A stretch of DNA of 64,000 nucleotides from Paracoccus sp. MBLB3053. Lineage in GTDB: Bacteria; Pseudomonadota; Alphaproteobacteria; Rhodobacterales; Rhodobacteraceae. Location of the stretch: contig NZ_JAVQLW010000001.1 in NCBI RefSeq assembly GCF_031822435.1, positions 1,061,501 to 1,125,500 on the forward strand. The letters are read 5' to 3'. A program made the translations under genes and the position numbers. Below are positions 45,519-55,229 of the stretch, piece after piece. Under the pieces are notes generated by a model. It was not told where the DNA came from and ran no database searches. It saw only the letters and a list, made by a program, of their open reading frames with translations. How positions within the stretch are numbered: position 1 is the stretch's first letter; every line of letters starts with the position of its first letter.

Positions 45519-46770
45519 TCCGGCAGTCCTGCTGGATGTGTCGCGGCTTTTATCGCGCCTGAACAAGGGCCCAGCCACCGGGATCGACCGTGTCGAAGCC
45601 GAGTGGCTGGCCGAACTCTCCGCGAGCCGGACCCCTCATCTGCTTTTGGCACGCGGTCGGCGTTGCCAGCTTCTGCTGCCTGCCGAGGCCGGTCCGGCGA
45701 TCCTGCGCTGGTCGCGCGGTGAGCTGGATGACCTGCCGCCTATAGCGCTGGTCGACAGGTTGCGTGGTCGCAGCGGCGCTCACCTTCGTGCGGAACGGCA
45801 TTTGCGCCAGATGGCAATCCTGCGCAGTCCCGCGACGGGGGGCGGTATCGCCAATAGGGTAATTGATTTGCTGGGCGGGCGGGCCGTTTACCTGAATGTC
45901 GGTCACAGCAACCTGACCCAGGGGCTTTGGCGGGCTTTGCATCCGCTTTGCAGGGTGGCACTGATCCACGACACGATCCCGCTGGATCATCCCGAGTTCA
46001 CCCGAGCAGGACAATCCGAGAAGTTTCGCGACCGTTTCATTGCCGCAGTTGGTGAGGCGGATCTTGTCCTGACGATTTCCCAGGCGACCCGCAATGCGGT
46101 CATCGCCTGGCGAGACCGTCTGAACCTTCCTGCAAATGCCCCGGTTGTGACGGCCCCGATCGGGACGCGTCTGACCAAGGCAGAGCCCGGCAGGCTTCCA
46201 GATCGGCTCGCATTGGATCGCCCGTATTTCGTCACGCTGGGTACGATCGAGCCGCGCAAGAATCACGCGCTGCTGCTGGATGTCTGGGACGAGTTGTCGC
46301 GGCGCCTTCCCGCCGACGCCTTGCCGCGACTTTTCATCATCGGTCGTCGGGGCTGGGAAAACCGGGAAACCTTTGCCCGGCTGGACAGACTTCCGGCGGA
46401 TGGCGTCATACGCGAGTTGTCGGGCCTGGACGACGGTCAGGTCGCGGCACTTCTGGAACATAGCCATGGCATGCTGATGCCCAGCAGGGCAGAGGGTTTC
46501 GGTCTGCCCTACACCGAGGCTGCGGCGCGCGGAGTGCCTGTCATTTGTGCGCCACTGCCTGTGGCAAGGGAGCTTCTGGGCAGCTATGCGCGTTATCATT
46601 CGCCCGATGATTGCCAGTCTTGGGCGGATTGTCTGGCCGATATCGCCGCCGCACCGGCCATCCGTTTGTCGCCGCAAGTGGTGCCCGAATGGAACGCACA
46701 TTTTGCCCTTGTGCGTAAGGCCATGCAGGAAAGATTGCCAGTTCACCTGTCGGCAGATATGCCCCGGTAA
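45508..46770 (+). CDS. GT-B glycosyltransferase (GT4-type, WcaK/mannosyltransferase-like)
   Basis: A 420-residue protein with a GT-B fold. VALIHDTIPLDHPEF in the N-terminal half, then LGTIEPRKNHALLLDVWDEL and the E-x7-E-type motif SRAEGFGLPYTEAAARGVPV in the C-terminal Rossmann domain place it in GT4. ATG 45508 (MTADPAVLLDVS) sits inside the galE end. Homologues often transfer mannose or rhamnose in surface glycans; the sugar cannot be given here. The opening NKGPATGIDRVEAEWL is typical of this subgroup. Confidence 0.87.
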   Translation: MTADPAVLLDVSRLLSRLNKGPATGIDRVEAEWLAELSASRTPHLLLARGRRCQLLLPAEAGPAILRWSRGELDDLPPIALVDRLRGRSGAHLRAERHLRQMAILRSPATGGGIANRVIDLLGGRAVYLNVGHSNLTQGLWRALHPLCRVALIHDTIPLDHPEFTRAGQSEKFRDRFIAAVGEADLVLTISQATRNAVIAWRDRLNLPANAPVVTAPIGTRLTKAEPGRLPDRLALDRPYFVTLGTIEPRKNHALLLDVWDELSRRLPADALPRLFIIGRRGWENRETFARLDRLPADGVIRELSGLDDGQVAALLEHSHGMLMPSRAEGFGLPYTEAAARGVPVICAPLPVARELLGSYARYHSPDDCQSWADCLADIAAAPAIRLSPQVVPEWNAHFALVRKAMQERLPVHLSADMPR

Positions 46771-46786
46771 AAAGTGAAGAAGTTCC

Positions 46787-47812
46787 GTGAAACGCCTGTT
46801 CAGGACCTTTCGAAGAAAAATGCGTCTGAGAGTGCGCCGGCAGTGGCTGCTGGGGCGCGCGATCCGGCGCCGGCGAAGGCTTCGCCCCTTGTCCGTGCGC
46901 ACGCGCCGGATACGTCCGAACGACATTCTGCTTTTCATGTCGATGCGGAACGAAAAGATAAGACTGCCGTATTTTCTAGACTATTATCGCCGCCTTGGAA
47001 TCCAGCATTTCCTGGTGGTCGACAATGGTTCGGATGACGGGGGCGCGGAATATCTGGCCGAACAGAACGATGTTTCGGTCTGGACCACGAAAGCCAGCTA
47101 CAAGGATTCCCGCTTTGGAATGGATTGGATCAACTGGCTGCTGTTCCGCTACGGAACGGGGCATTGGTGCCTGACCGTCGATCCGGACGAGTTCCTGATC
47201 TATCCGCACCACGATTCGCGACCACTCAAGGCGCTGACCGATTGGCTGGATGCCTCCACCATCAAGTCATTTTCGGCGATGCTGCTCGACATGTATCCCA
47301 AAGGCGCGCTTTGCCAGCAGACCTATGACGAGGGTACCGATCCGTTCGAGATTGCAAGCTGGTTCGATCCGGCGAATTACACGATCCGCAAGAACGGCGA
47401 ATACGGCAACCTGTGGATCCAGGGCGGGCCGCGCAGCCGGGCCTTTTTCCACGGCAATCCCGAAAAGGGGCCGGCGCTGAACAAGATCCCGCTGGTGCGC
47501 TGGGAACGTCCCTATGCCTATGTCAGCTCGACCCATATGCTTCTCCCGCGGTCGCTGAATGTCGTTTATGACGAGCATGGTGGCGAAAAAGCCTCGGGTT
47601 GCCTGCTGCATGCCAAGTTTCTGTCCACATTCGCCGAGAAATCCGCAGAGGAACTGAAGCGCCGCCAGCACTATGCTGACAGTCAGGAATACATGGCATA
47701 CCATTCCGGATTGCAGGACCAGCAGGACTTCTGGTGCGAGGAATCTCGGCGTTACGAGGATTGGCGGCAACTCGAAGATCTCGGGCTGATCTCGAAAGGG
47801 AACTGGGCATGA
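46787..47812 (+). CDS. Glycosyltransferase family 2-like protein (Glyco_tranf_2_4 type)
   Basis: A 341-residue protein. The first ~45 residues are Arg-rich and basic; the catalytic part has NEKIRLPYFLDYYRRLGI, HFLVVDNGSDDG and WCLTVDPDEFLIYP, the latter a DxD-type metal site as found in this GT92-related group. Starts with GTG 46787 after GAAGAAG. Its stop overlaps the next ATG (ATGA). Conserved next to the GT14-like gene, suggesting both act on one glycan. Sugar specificity unknown. Confidence 0.83.
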   Translation: MKRLFRTFRRKMRLRVRRQWLLGRAIRRRRRLRPLSVRTRRIRPNDILLFMSMRNEKIRLPYFLDYYRRLGIQHFLVVDNGSDDGGAEYLAEQNDVSVWTTKASYKDSRFGMDWINWLLFRYGTGHWCLTVDPDEFLIYPHHDSRPLKALTDWLDASTIKSFSAMLLDMYPKGALCQQTYDEGTDPFEIASWFDPANYTIRKNGEYGNLWIQGGPRSRAFFHGNPEKGPALNKIPLVRWERPYAYVSSTHMLLPRSLNVVYDEHGGEKASGCLLHAKFLSTFAEKSAEELKRRQHYADSQEYMAYHSGLQDQQDFWCEESRRYEDWRQLEDLGLISKGNWA

Positions 47813-49530
47813 ACGCGCAACAGAGCTCGGCGTTGCTGTCCAGAAGCCGCGAGCCGGTCAAGCTGGGCATCGTGATGCTCTGTCACAACGAACTGCCGAT
47901 CGCCACGCGCATGGCGCAAGTCTGGGCCAATGGCGGAGTGCCGGTGGCGATCCACGTGGATGCAAAGGCGTCCTCCGACGCCCTCGCGACGATGAAGATC
48001 GATCTCGCCCGTCGCGATGAGATCATCTTCACGCCCCGCCATCCTTGCGAATGGGGAACCTTCAGCCTGGTGCGCGCGACGCAGGATGCTGCATCGCTGT
48101 TGCTCGACCGCTTCGAGGATGTGACCCATGTCATGGTCGTTTCGGGCTCATGCCTTCCGCTGCGGCCAGTCGCCGATCTCGAAGCCTTCCTGGCCTGCCA
48201 TCCCCGGCGCGACTTCATTGAAAGCGTGACGGCAGGGGATGTGGGCTGGACCGTCGGAGGGCTCAACGAGGAACGCTTCACGCTGCGCTTTCCCTTTTCG
48301 TACCGCCGTCATCGGAAGCTGTTCGACCGCTATGTCGATCTGCAACGCAAGCTGAAGCTCAAGCGCCGCATTCCCGATGGCCTCGTTCCCCATCTGGGTT
48401 CGCAATGGTGGTGCCTGACGCGCACCACGCTGCGCGCGATCCTGGCCGATCCGCGCCGGGCCGAGTTCGACGCCTATTTCAGCCGCGTCTGGATCCCCGA
48501 CGAAAGCTATTTCCAGACACTCGCCCGCAGGCATTCGACGGGCATCGAAAGCCGTTCGCTTACGCTTGCGAAATTCGATGAACAGGGCAAGCCCTATATC
48601 TTCTACAATGACCACCGCCAGATTCTCGAAGAATCACGCTGCTTCGTCGCACGCAAGATCTGGCCAAATGCCACCGCGCTCTACACCCATTTTCCACGCC
48701 CATTGCAGGGCGAACCCTCGTTCGCCGAGCCGCAGCCGGAACGGCTGGACCGGATCATCGCACAGGCCGTCGCGCGACGCAGGCTGGGGCGACCGGGGCT
48801 TTACATGCAGAGCCGCTTTCCGCAGCTCGACCGCGAAAACGGGAAGACCGCCGGGCCATATGCCGTCCTGCAAGGCTTTTCGGACCTTTTCCCCGATTTC
48901 GAGCAATGGCTTGCCGAGCGGGTGGATGCGGATGTGCACGGGCATGTCATGGCCCGATATGGCGTCGAATTCTCGGGGCGCAGCCAGATCGGACCGGGCG
49001 GGTTGAGTGACAGCGCGGCTCTGAGAGATCTTGACGCGCGCGGCTTCATCGCCAATTTGATCCGGATCTCGCACCGGATGCAGATCATCCAATACAGTCC
49101 TCGTGATCAGCAAGATCTGAACTGGTTTATGGCTACCGACCCCAATGCGCGGATCTTCGTCATCACGGGCGCATGGGCCGTGCCCTTGCTGCATTCAGGC
49201 ATGCCTTTCGATGATATCCGCCGCATCGCCGCCATCCTGCAGCGAACAGAGCTTGAACAGATTGCAACACTGAACTCGGTCTGGCTCAAGGCGCGGACGA
49301 AAATCTGGGATCTCGGAGATTTCTGCGCCAGGCCCGCAGATGCGCTGCGCAGCGTGATCCGCGATCTGGGCGGTGATCCTCAGGTGGCCGCCAACCTTCC
49401 GCCCATGCGCCAGATGGCCGGCATGGGACGGTTCCTGCAAAGGCTGCGAAACGCGGGGCTGCGCCCCCAACTCATGGGCGAATTTCCCGTGGTTGACCCT
49501 GTGCCGGCAAAGGAAAGCACGATCAGATGA
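47809..49530 (+). CDS. Core-2/I-branching (GT14-like) glycosyltransferase with uncharacterised C-terminal domain
   Basis: A 573-residue two-part protein. Residues ~15-300 match the beta-1,6-N-acetylglucosaminyltransferase (Branch) family: LGIVMLCHNELPIATRMAQV, AIHVDAKA, WGTFSLVRATQDAASLLLD, VVSGSCLPLRPV and LGSQWWCLTR. The remaining ~270 residues, including QGFSDLFPDFEQWLAERVD and ARIFVITGAWAVPLLHSGMP, are not a glycosyltransferase fold I know; similar C-terminal regions are catalogued as domains of unknown function (DUF5927-like) in Rhodobacteraceae. It overlaps both neighbours by 4 bases, so it should be produced together with the sulfotransferase. Confidence 0.85.
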   Translation: MNAQQSSALLSRSREPVKLGIVMLCHNELPIATRMAQVWANGGVPVAIHVDAKASSDALATMKIDLARRDEIIFTPRHPCEWGTFSLVRATQDAASLLLDRFEDVTHVMVVSGSCLPLRPVADLEAFLACHPRRDFIESVTAGDVGWTVGGLNEERFTLRFPFSYRRHRKLFDRYVDLQRKLKLKRRIPDGLVPHLGSQWWCLTRTTLRAILADPRRAEFDAYFSRVWIPDESYFQTLARRHSTGIESRSLTLAKFDEQGKPYIFYNDHRQILEESRCFVARKIWPNATALYTHFPRPLQGEPSFAEPQPERLDRIIAQAVARRRLGRPGLYMQSRFPQLDRENGKTAGPYAVLQGFSDLFPDFEQWLAERVDADVHGHVMARYGVEFSGRSQIGPGGLSDSAALRDLDARGFIANLIRISHRMQIIQYSPRDQQDLNWFMATDPNARIFVITGAWAVPLLHSGMPFDDIRRIAAILQRTELEQIATLNSVWLKARTKIWDLGDFCARPADALRSVIRDLGGDPQVAANLPPMRQMAGMGRFLQRLRNAGLRPQLMGEFPVVDPVPAKESTIR

Positions 49531-50921
49531 CCCAACCCTACCAGCGCTTTGTGATCTTTGCCGAAATGCGCACTGGGTCCAATCTGCTCGAAGCCACGCT
49601 GAACGCGATCAAGCGTGTCACCTGCTTTGGCGAGGCGTTCAACCCCTACATGATGGGCTGGCCCGACAAGGATGAACTCAAGGGGATCACCCGCGCCCAA
49701 CGCGAGGAAGATCCGCTGCGGCTGCTTAAGGCGATCTTCGACAAGCCGAACCACCTGGCCGGGTTTCGTTATTTTCACGATCATGATCCGCGCGTCTTCG
49801 ATGCGATCATGGATGACCGGTCCTGTGCCAAGATCGTCCTGACGCGCAACCCGGCGGACAGCTATGTCTCGACCGCCCTCGCGCGCGCGACGAACCAGTG
49901 GAAGCTGAACCATACCGAAACCCCGATACCCGCTGCCGCGCATTTCGACGCGGCCGAGTTCCGCGAAGTCACAAGCGAGATCCTCGAGTTTCAGCTGAAA
50001 GTTCAGCACCGCCTGCAATCGACGGGCCAAAGCGCGTTCTGGCTGGGCTATGAGGATCTGCTGGACGCGGATGTGATGACCGGCCTGATCCATTGGCTGG
50101 GACGGACCGATATCGACCGGGTCGCACCGGCCGACGACCAGGTGCCCCAGAACCCGCGCGAACTGTCCGAGAAGGTTTCGAACTTTGCCGAGATGGAGGC
50201 CGAGCTATCGCGCTTCGATCCTTTCATGTTGCGTCGGATCCCGAATTTCGAGCCGCGTCGTGGTCCTTCGGTCCCTTCCTTTGCCGCAGCCGAGGCCGGC
50301 AAGGGGCTGATCTTCATGCCCATCAAGGGCGGGCCGGTTGAAAGCATCACCGATTGGCTTCGTCTCATGGGGGATGTGACGAGCGATCTGAACCAGAACA
50401 TCCTTCGGCAATGGAAACGCGACCATGCCGGCCATCGCAGCTTCACCGTGTTGCGTCACCCCTTGCGCCGAGCCTGGACCGCGTTCGAGACCATGCTGGC
50501 GCGGGGCAATCCAGACTTGCGGCAATTGATGCGCGAGGTCTATCGCGTCGAGCTGCCGCCCGACGAAGAACTGTTCGGCCTGACGGATGACCGCAAGGCC
50601 GAGCTTTTCGAGGCATTTCTGGAATTCCTGCGGCGAAACCTGAACGGCCAGACCTCGCTGCCTGTGCATCCCGGCTGGGCGAGCCAGTCCGAGGTCCTGG
50701 CGGGCTTTGCCCGCTTCAGCGGTCCTGACATGGTGCTGAGGGAAGGCGATCTGGCCCGAGATCTGGAATGGCTTGCGGCAAGCGCCGGGATCAAGGGTCC
50801 GGCGCCGGCACCTTTAGCGGAACCGTTCCCGGATTTCCTGAACGACCATAAGCTGCGGAGTGCTGCGAAAAAGGCCTATCTGCGCGATTACATCGCCTTC
50901 GGTTTCGGCGGCCAAGCCTGA
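49527..50921 (+). CDS. Protein with two sulfotransferase-like halves
   Basis: A 464-residue protein. The N-terminal half has the PAPS 5'-phosphosulfate loop in FAEMRTGSN (residues 11-19) and the 3'-phosphate motif in IVLTRNPADSYVSTALA (103-119), as in Stf0/NodH-type sulfotransferases. The C-terminal half repeats a degenerate version: LIFMPIKGG (261-269) resembles the PKTGG loop, and FTVLRHPLRRAWTAF (306-320) the RHP motif of carbohydrate sulfotransferases. It probably sulfates the glycan made by the upstream enzymes, with CysQ clearing PAP. The ATG overlaps the GT14-like gene stop. Confidence 0.8.
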   Translation: MTQPYQRFVIFAEMRTGSNLLEATLNAIKRVTCFGEAFNPYMMGWPDKDELKGITRAQREEDPLRLLKAIFDKPNHLAGFRYFHDHDPRVFDAIMDDRSCAKIVLTRNPADSYVSTALARATNQWKLNHTETPIPAAAHFDAAEFREVTSEILEFQLKVQHRLQSTGQSAFWLGYEDLLDADVMTGLIHWLGRTDIDRVAPADDQVPQNPRELSEKVSNFAEMEAELSRFDPFMLRRIPNFEPRRGPSVPSFAAAEAGKGLIFMPIKGGPVESITDWLRLMGDVTSDLNQNILRQWKRDHAGHRSFTVLRHPLRRAWTAFETMLARGNPDLRQLMREVYRVELPPDEELFGLTDDRKAELFEAFLEFLRRNLNGQTSLPVHPGWASQSEVLAGFARFSGPDMVLREGDLARDLEWLAASAGIKGPAPAPLAEPFPDFLNDHKLRSAAKKAYLRDYIAFGFGGQA

Positions 50922-50926
50922 CGGCA

Positions 50927-51868
50927 TCAGCCTTGCGGCGTCATCGCCTTGCGCTGGCGGTTCCGTTCGAGCCCCAGCTGGCGTTCGCGCCAGATGATGA
51001 GAATGCCCGCGATGATGACCAGCGAGGCGCCCAGCAGCATCACCAGGGTGGGGGCCTCGCCAAAGATGAACCATCCGATTGCAAGTGCGAGCAGCATCGA
51101 AACATATTCGAAGGGCGCAACCAGCGAGGCATCCGCATAGCGATAGGCCGAGGTCAGCATGATCTGCCCAAGCCCGCCCAGAAGCCCGGTCAGGACCAGC
51201 AGCAGCCCGGTTTTCAGGTCAGGCATGACCCAGCCGAAAGGCAGCGTCAGCAGGCCCAGGATGGTCGAGGTGACCGAGAACCAGAAGACGATGGCCGAGG
51301 TGCGCTCTTCCTGCACCAGCTTGCGCACGAAGATCTGGGCAAGTGCCGCGCAGGTCGCCCCGGCCAGCGTCACCATTGCGCCAAGGCTTTCCTTGTAGCC
51401 CAGATCCGCGCCTGTGGTGATGCGCGGCGACAGCACGATGATCACCCCGATCAGGCCAAGCGCCACCATTGAAAGACGGAACAATCGCACGTTTTCGCCC
51501 AGGAACATGGCCGCGAAGATCACCACAAGCAGCGGGGCGGCATAGCCGATCGCCGTCACTTCGGGAAAGGGCAGCAGTGCCAGCCCCCAGAAGCCGAAGC
51601 CCATCGCGGCCGTGCCGATGATGCCTCGATAGAAATGCCCCATCGGTCGAAATGTCTTCAGTCCGGTGCGAAGCTCGTGCCGCCAGGCAAGCCAGACCAG
51701 AATCACCGGGATGGCGAAAAAGGAACGAAAGAACACTTGCTGACCGGGTGGGATGCCCAAGCCATCCTGCGAGGTGGCCTTCACGATCGAGGCCATGATG
51801 GTGAAGATCATGACGCTGAGGCATTTGAACACGATGCCGCGAAGCGGGCTCTGAGGTGTATGAATCAT
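50927..51868 (-). CDS. EamA/DMT-family transporter
   Basis: A 313-residue membrane protein with ten predicted helices in two EamA repeats; [20 protein letters not shown] and [20 protein letters not shown] mark the ends of the repeats. It is a drug/metabolite exporter-type carrier of unknown substrate. ATG 51868 overlaps the queG stop by 3 bases (ATGA), so the two are read together. It ends 5 bases from the convergent sulfotransferase stop, without a terminator between. Confidence 0.85.
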   Translation of the reverse strand: MIHTPQSPLRGIVFKCLSVMIFTIMASIVKATSQDGLGIPPGQQVFFRSFFAIPVILVWLAWRHELRTGLKTFRPMGHFYRGIIGTAAMGFGFWGLALLPFPEVTAIGYAAPLLVVIFAAMFLGENVRLFRLSMVALGLIGVIIVLSPRITTGADLGYKESLGAMVTLAGATCAALAQIFVRKLVQEERTSAIVFWFSVTSTILGLLTLPFGWVMPDLKTGLLLVLTGLLGGLGQIMLTSAYRYADASLVAPFEYVSMLLALAIGWFIFGEAPTLVMLLGASLVIIAGILIIWRERQLGLERNRQRKAMTPQG

Positions 51869-52908
51869 GTCAATCTTTGGCAGGCCCATTTCGCGGCATC
51901 GGCCACGGCGGGATCGGGATCATGCAGCAAGGCTTCTGCCACCGGACGAAGATGCGCAAGCCCGGAATTGCCGATCGCGTAAAGTACGTTCCTGACCATC
52001 CTGTCGCGCCCGATCCGCTTGATCGGGCTGCCTGAAAATCGCGCGCGAAACGCCGCATCGTCGAGTGCCGCCAATTCGGCCAGCGCGGGGGCGCCATGCG
52101 GCCCGTGATATCGCAGCTCGGTCGCCGACTGGGCAAACTTGTTCCAAGGGCAGGCCGCAAGGCAATCGTCGCAGCCATAGATGCGATTGCCCATCAGGGG
52201 CCGCAGTTCCGGATCGACCGGGCCCTTGTGCTCGATGGTCAGATACGAGATGCAGCGCCTGGCGTCGATCTGGTAGGGCGCCGGAAACGCGTCGGTCGGG
52301 CAGGCGTCGAGGCAGGCCCGGCAAGAGCCGCAATGCGACCGTTCACGCTCGTCCTTGGCCAGATCCAGCGTGGTGAAGATCGAGCCGAGAAAAAACCAGC
52401 TTCCCAGTTCCCGTGACAGCAGGTTGGTATGCTTGCCCTGCCATCCAAGGCCCGCCGCCTGGGCAAGAGGCTTTTCCATCACCGGGGCGGTGTCCACGAA
52501 GACCTTGATTTCACAACCGGTTTGCTGCACTAGCCAGCCGCCCAGTCGCTTCAGCCGCTTCTTGACCAGATCATGGTAATCCTTGCCCTGGGCATAGACG
52601 CTGACCGCGCCACGGTCGCGATGGGCCAGCACCGCAGTCGGGTCAATCTCGGGAGTGTACAGTTCGGCCAGCATGATGACCGATCGCGCGGCTGGCCAAA
52701 GGGCGTTCGGCGCCGCGCGCCAATGCGCGCGCTCCGCCATCCACTCCATCTGTCCGTGACGTTCCTTGGCCAGGAACTCGCTTAGTCGTTCGGGCAGTTC
52801 GGGCAGGGCGTCGGGCGCGCAAATGCCAAGGGCCGAGAAACCCTCGGCCCGAGCTTGCTCATCCAGACGCGAGCGGATCTCGACCGGGTCAGAAATCCAG
52901 GAGCGCAT
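51865..52908 (-). CDS. queG: Epoxyqueuosine reductase QueG
   Basis: A 347-residue cobalamin-dependent enzyme with two [4Fe-4S] motifs, [16 protein letters not shown] and [14 protein letters not shown], and the N-terminal [21 protein letters not shown] segment. It reduces epoxyqueuosine to queuosine in tRNA, the last step of the pathway. ATG 52908 ([12 protein letters not shown]) overlaps the upstream GST gene by 20 bases. A C-terminal HEAT-like tail follows the clusters, as in other QueG proteins. Confidence 0.93.
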   Translation of the reverse strand: MRSWISDPVEIRSRLDEQARAEGFSALGICAPDALPELPERLSEFLAKERHGQMEWMAERAHWRAAPNALWPAARSVIMLAELYTPEIDPTAVLAHRDRGAVSVYAQGKDYHDLVKKRLKRLGGWLVQQTGCEIKVFVDTAPVMEKPLAQAAGLGWQGKHTNLLSRELGSWFFLGSIFTTLDLAKDERERSHCGSCRACLDACPTDAFPAPYQIDARRCISYLTIEHKGPVDPELRPLMGNRIYGCDDCLAACPWNKFAQSATELRYHGPHGAPALAELAALDDAAFRARFSGSPIKRIGRDRMVRNVLYAIGNSGLAHLRPVAEALLHDPDPAVADAAKWACQRLT

Positions 52909-53578
52909 AATGTGGCGCCGGGTGAACGCCCGGCAGGTGGTCGGCCAGAAGGCTGCGGAAGGCCGGGCGCGACTTGATCTTCGCATACCATTCCTGAACC
53001 TCGGCCGAATGGGTCCAGTCGACATCCGAGATGTAATCAAGGCATGAAATATGCGCCGCAGCGGTGAAATCAGCCAGGGTCATGACATCGCCCGCAAGCC
53101 AGCGACGATGTTCAAGCAGGCTCTTCATGTAGTCCATGTGGTAGCGGATTGCGGATAGCCCGGCCTTGACTGTCCGGGAATCGGGATAGCCCTGCCGCAT
53201 CACCTTCTTCCAGACCCGTTCGGACATCACGGGCCTGGTGCATTCGGCATTGAACTTGTCGTCGAACCACGAGCACAGCCGCCGAACCTCGTACCGGTCG
53301 ATCGAAGAAGAAGGCATGAGCGCGGGGTTCGGATATCTTTCGTCCAGATATTCGCAGATTGCCTGACTTTCGGCCAGCAGCCGACCGTCCATGCGCAGTA
53401 CCGGCAACTTTCCGGCAGGATTGCGGCGCAGCAGTTCCGAGCCGGGTTCCCAATAGCGATCCTCGACCAGTTCGACCTCTATGCGCTTCTCGGCCAGCAC
53501 GAGGCGGACCTTGCGACAGAAGGGCGAGAGGGCGATGTGATAAAGCCTGATCGTGGAATTGGGTGAAGAAGTATTCAT
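52889..53578 (-). CDS. Glutathione S-transferase family protein
   Basis: A 229-residue GST: N-terminal [20 protein letters not shown] with an active-site Cys in the SPFCRK turn, the cis-Pro loop [13 protein letters not shown] and glutathione-binding [15 protein letters not shown]; the C-terminal domain has [20 protein letters not shown]. The Cys in place of Ser/Tyr suggests Beta/Omega-type chemistry (thiol transfer). It is upstream of and overlaps queG. Confidence 0.88.
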   Translation of the reverse strand: MNTSSPNSTIRLYHIALSPFCRKVRLVLAEKRIEVELVEDRYWEPGSELLRRNPAGKLPVLRMDGRLLAESQAICEYLDERYPNPALMPSSSIDRYEVRRLCSWFDDKFNAECTRPVMSERVWKKVMRQGYPDSRTVKAGLSAIRYHMDYMKSLLEHRRWLAGDVMTLADFTAAAHISCLDYISDVDWTHSAEVQEWYAKIKSRPAFRSLLADHLPGVHPAPHYALLDF

Positions 53579-53656
53579 CTGGGGAAAACACCGGAGATCA
53601 TTCGCGGACTGAAGGTGTGATACGCTTGCCGCACCTTGGATTCAACCGAGTTGCGG

Positions 53657-54412
53657 TCAGCGGGTCAGCAGCAGGCAGGAATCGCGCCCGTCCCGCCGGA
53701 TTGTGGCTGCCCCATCGGCAATTGCCCGCGCGCGCGCTGAATTGGTCTGGGGCTTCCGGGTCTTCGGAGCTGGCAGGATGGCAGCAAGGGCGGCCGCCTG
53801 ACGTGCGTTAAGCTTGTCGGGCGTGGTGCCGAAGTGATGTTTCGCAGCCGCGTGGATGCCAAAGACCCCGGGACCGAACTCGGCAAGGTTCAGATAGACC
53901 TCGACGATGCGACGCTTGGACCAGAGCGCCTCGATCATCGGTGTATAGATGGTTTCCAGAACCTTGCGCGGCCAGCTCCGCCCCTGCCAGAGGAATACGT
54001 TCTTGGCGGTCTGCTGCGAGATGGTCGAAGCCCCACGGTTCGAGCCCGATTCGATGACCCGGCGGATCTCGATCATGTCGAAACCCCAATGGTTGCAGAA
54101 ATTCGCGTCCTCGGCGGCGACGACCGAACGGATCATAACCGGCGCGACATTCGCGAGCCTTGTCCATTCCCTTGGCGTGCCCGGATATTCGTGGGTGCCT
54201 TGCCAGATCGTCCAGCTTGTCGGAGGATTGATCAGCGAGAAGGCAAAGACCAGAACGAACATCAGCGCGAGCAATCTGAGCCCGAACCAGCGCAGCCATC
54301 CCCAAAGCCAGAGGGCCGCGGCACGAACCGGGCGCTTATGCCTGATGCGACGGCGCGCCGGGCGGCCATCATCGATGTGCTGAACAGGAGTGCTTGCGCG
54401 GCGCCGGGGCAT
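53657..54412 (-). CDS. mtgA: Monofunctional peptidoglycan glycosyltransferase
   Basis: A 251-residue GT51 protein: basic N-terminus, one transmembrane helix (about 38-62, LALMFVLVFAFSLI), then the catalytic motifs VVAAEDANFCNHWGFD (general-base Glu), GASTISQQTAKNVFLW and YLNLAEFGPGVFGI. It polymerises lipid II glycan strands without transpeptidase activity. Length and motifs match MtgA. Confidence 0.93.
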   Translation of the reverse strand: MPRRRASTPVQHIDDGRPARRRIRHKRPVRAAALWLWGWLRWFGLRLLALMFVLVFAFSLINPPTSWTIWQGTHEYPGTPREWTRLANVAPVMIRSVVAAEDANFCNHWGFDMIEIRRVIESGSNRGASTISQQTAKNVFLWQGRSWPRKVLETIYTPMIEALWSKRRIVEVYLNLAEFGPGVFGIHAAAKHHFGTTPDKLNARQAAALAAILPAPKTRKPQTNSARARAIADGAATIRRDGRDSCLLLTR

Positions 54413-54469
54413 GGGCGCGTCCTGTCACGCCAATGCCCGTTGCGTCAAGCGTGTGCAGCTGTTTCAGGA

Positions 54470-55048
54470 TTACGATGTGGGCTCGTCGGCGGGATCTGTC
54501 ACGGACGGCGCCGGAGCGGCTGTGTCGACATGAGGCAGGCCCAGGGCCGTGCCCAGCTTGCCACCGGCAAAGGCCGCGCGCAGCTTTTCTTCCTGATCGT
54601 CGGGAAGCGAGGTTTGCATCACCCGACCGCGAAGGTGGAAGCTTTCGAGCCGCGCCAGAACCTTGTCTGCGGTCATCTTGCGGATGAGGATGAAGACCGC
54701 GGAACCGCCCGGAACGATCGAATGGCCGGCTTCACGCATGAAGTCATCGTTGATGCCGATATCGGTCAGCCGCCCTGCGATCGCGCCCGAAGCCGCGCCG
54801 ACCGCAGCGCCGATCAGCGGGTTCAGGAAGACAAGACCGACCAGCGTGCCCCAGAAACCGCCCCCCAGGGCCCCTGCCGCCGTCAGGTTCATGGCCTGGT
54901 GCAGCTGGATGTCCTCGGCCGTTGGGCGGGTCACGACCACGGCGTCTTCAAGCTGGATGAGATATTCCTTTTGCATCTTCACAAGCTCGCTGCGCAGCTC
55001 GAACGCGGTGGTTTCGTCGTCGAATGCAATGACCAGCAGATCGGACAT
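54470..55048 (-). CDS. DUF1269 domain membrane-associated protein
   Basis: A 192-residue protein opening MSDLLVIAFDDETTAFELR, with a Gly/Ala-rich double hairpin (GGGFWGTLVGLVFLNPLIGA, then AVGAASGAIAGRLTDIGI) typical of DUF1269. The hydrophobic region resembles glycine-zipper segments that insert in membranes. The Pro/Asp-rich C-terminus (from about residue 172) is disordered. Function unknown; family members are often induced by general stress. Confidence 0.85.
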   Translation of the reverse strand: MSDLLVIAFDDETTAFELRSELVKMQKEYLIQLEDAVVVTRPTAEDIQLHQAMNLTAAGALGGGFWGTLVGLVFLNPLIGAAVGAASGAIAGRLTDIGINDDFMREAGHSIVPGGSAVFILIRKMTADKVLARLESFHLRGRVMQTSLPDDQEEKLRAAFAGGKLGTALGLPHVDTAAPAPSVTDPADEPTS

Positions 55049-55229
55049 GAGAGGAACCTTTCTAACGATACGGATTTCTGTCCTGCGTTCCGGGGGGAAC
55101 GCAATTTGACAGGCTCGCGTTCCTGAACGGCCACAATTTCATCCTGTTCCGCGGTATCGGGACTTGCCAGCCGCTCTGGTCAGGATGACAAATGGATCAG
55201 CTTCAGATTGTTTCTACGGAAAGTTGCAC

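Noticed and set aside
46774..47037. An 87-codon frame beginning MKKFRETPVQ overlapping the start of the glycosyltransferase at 46787
   Set aside because: It runs in another frame through a conserved catalytic segment of the glycosyltransferase and ends without domain features.
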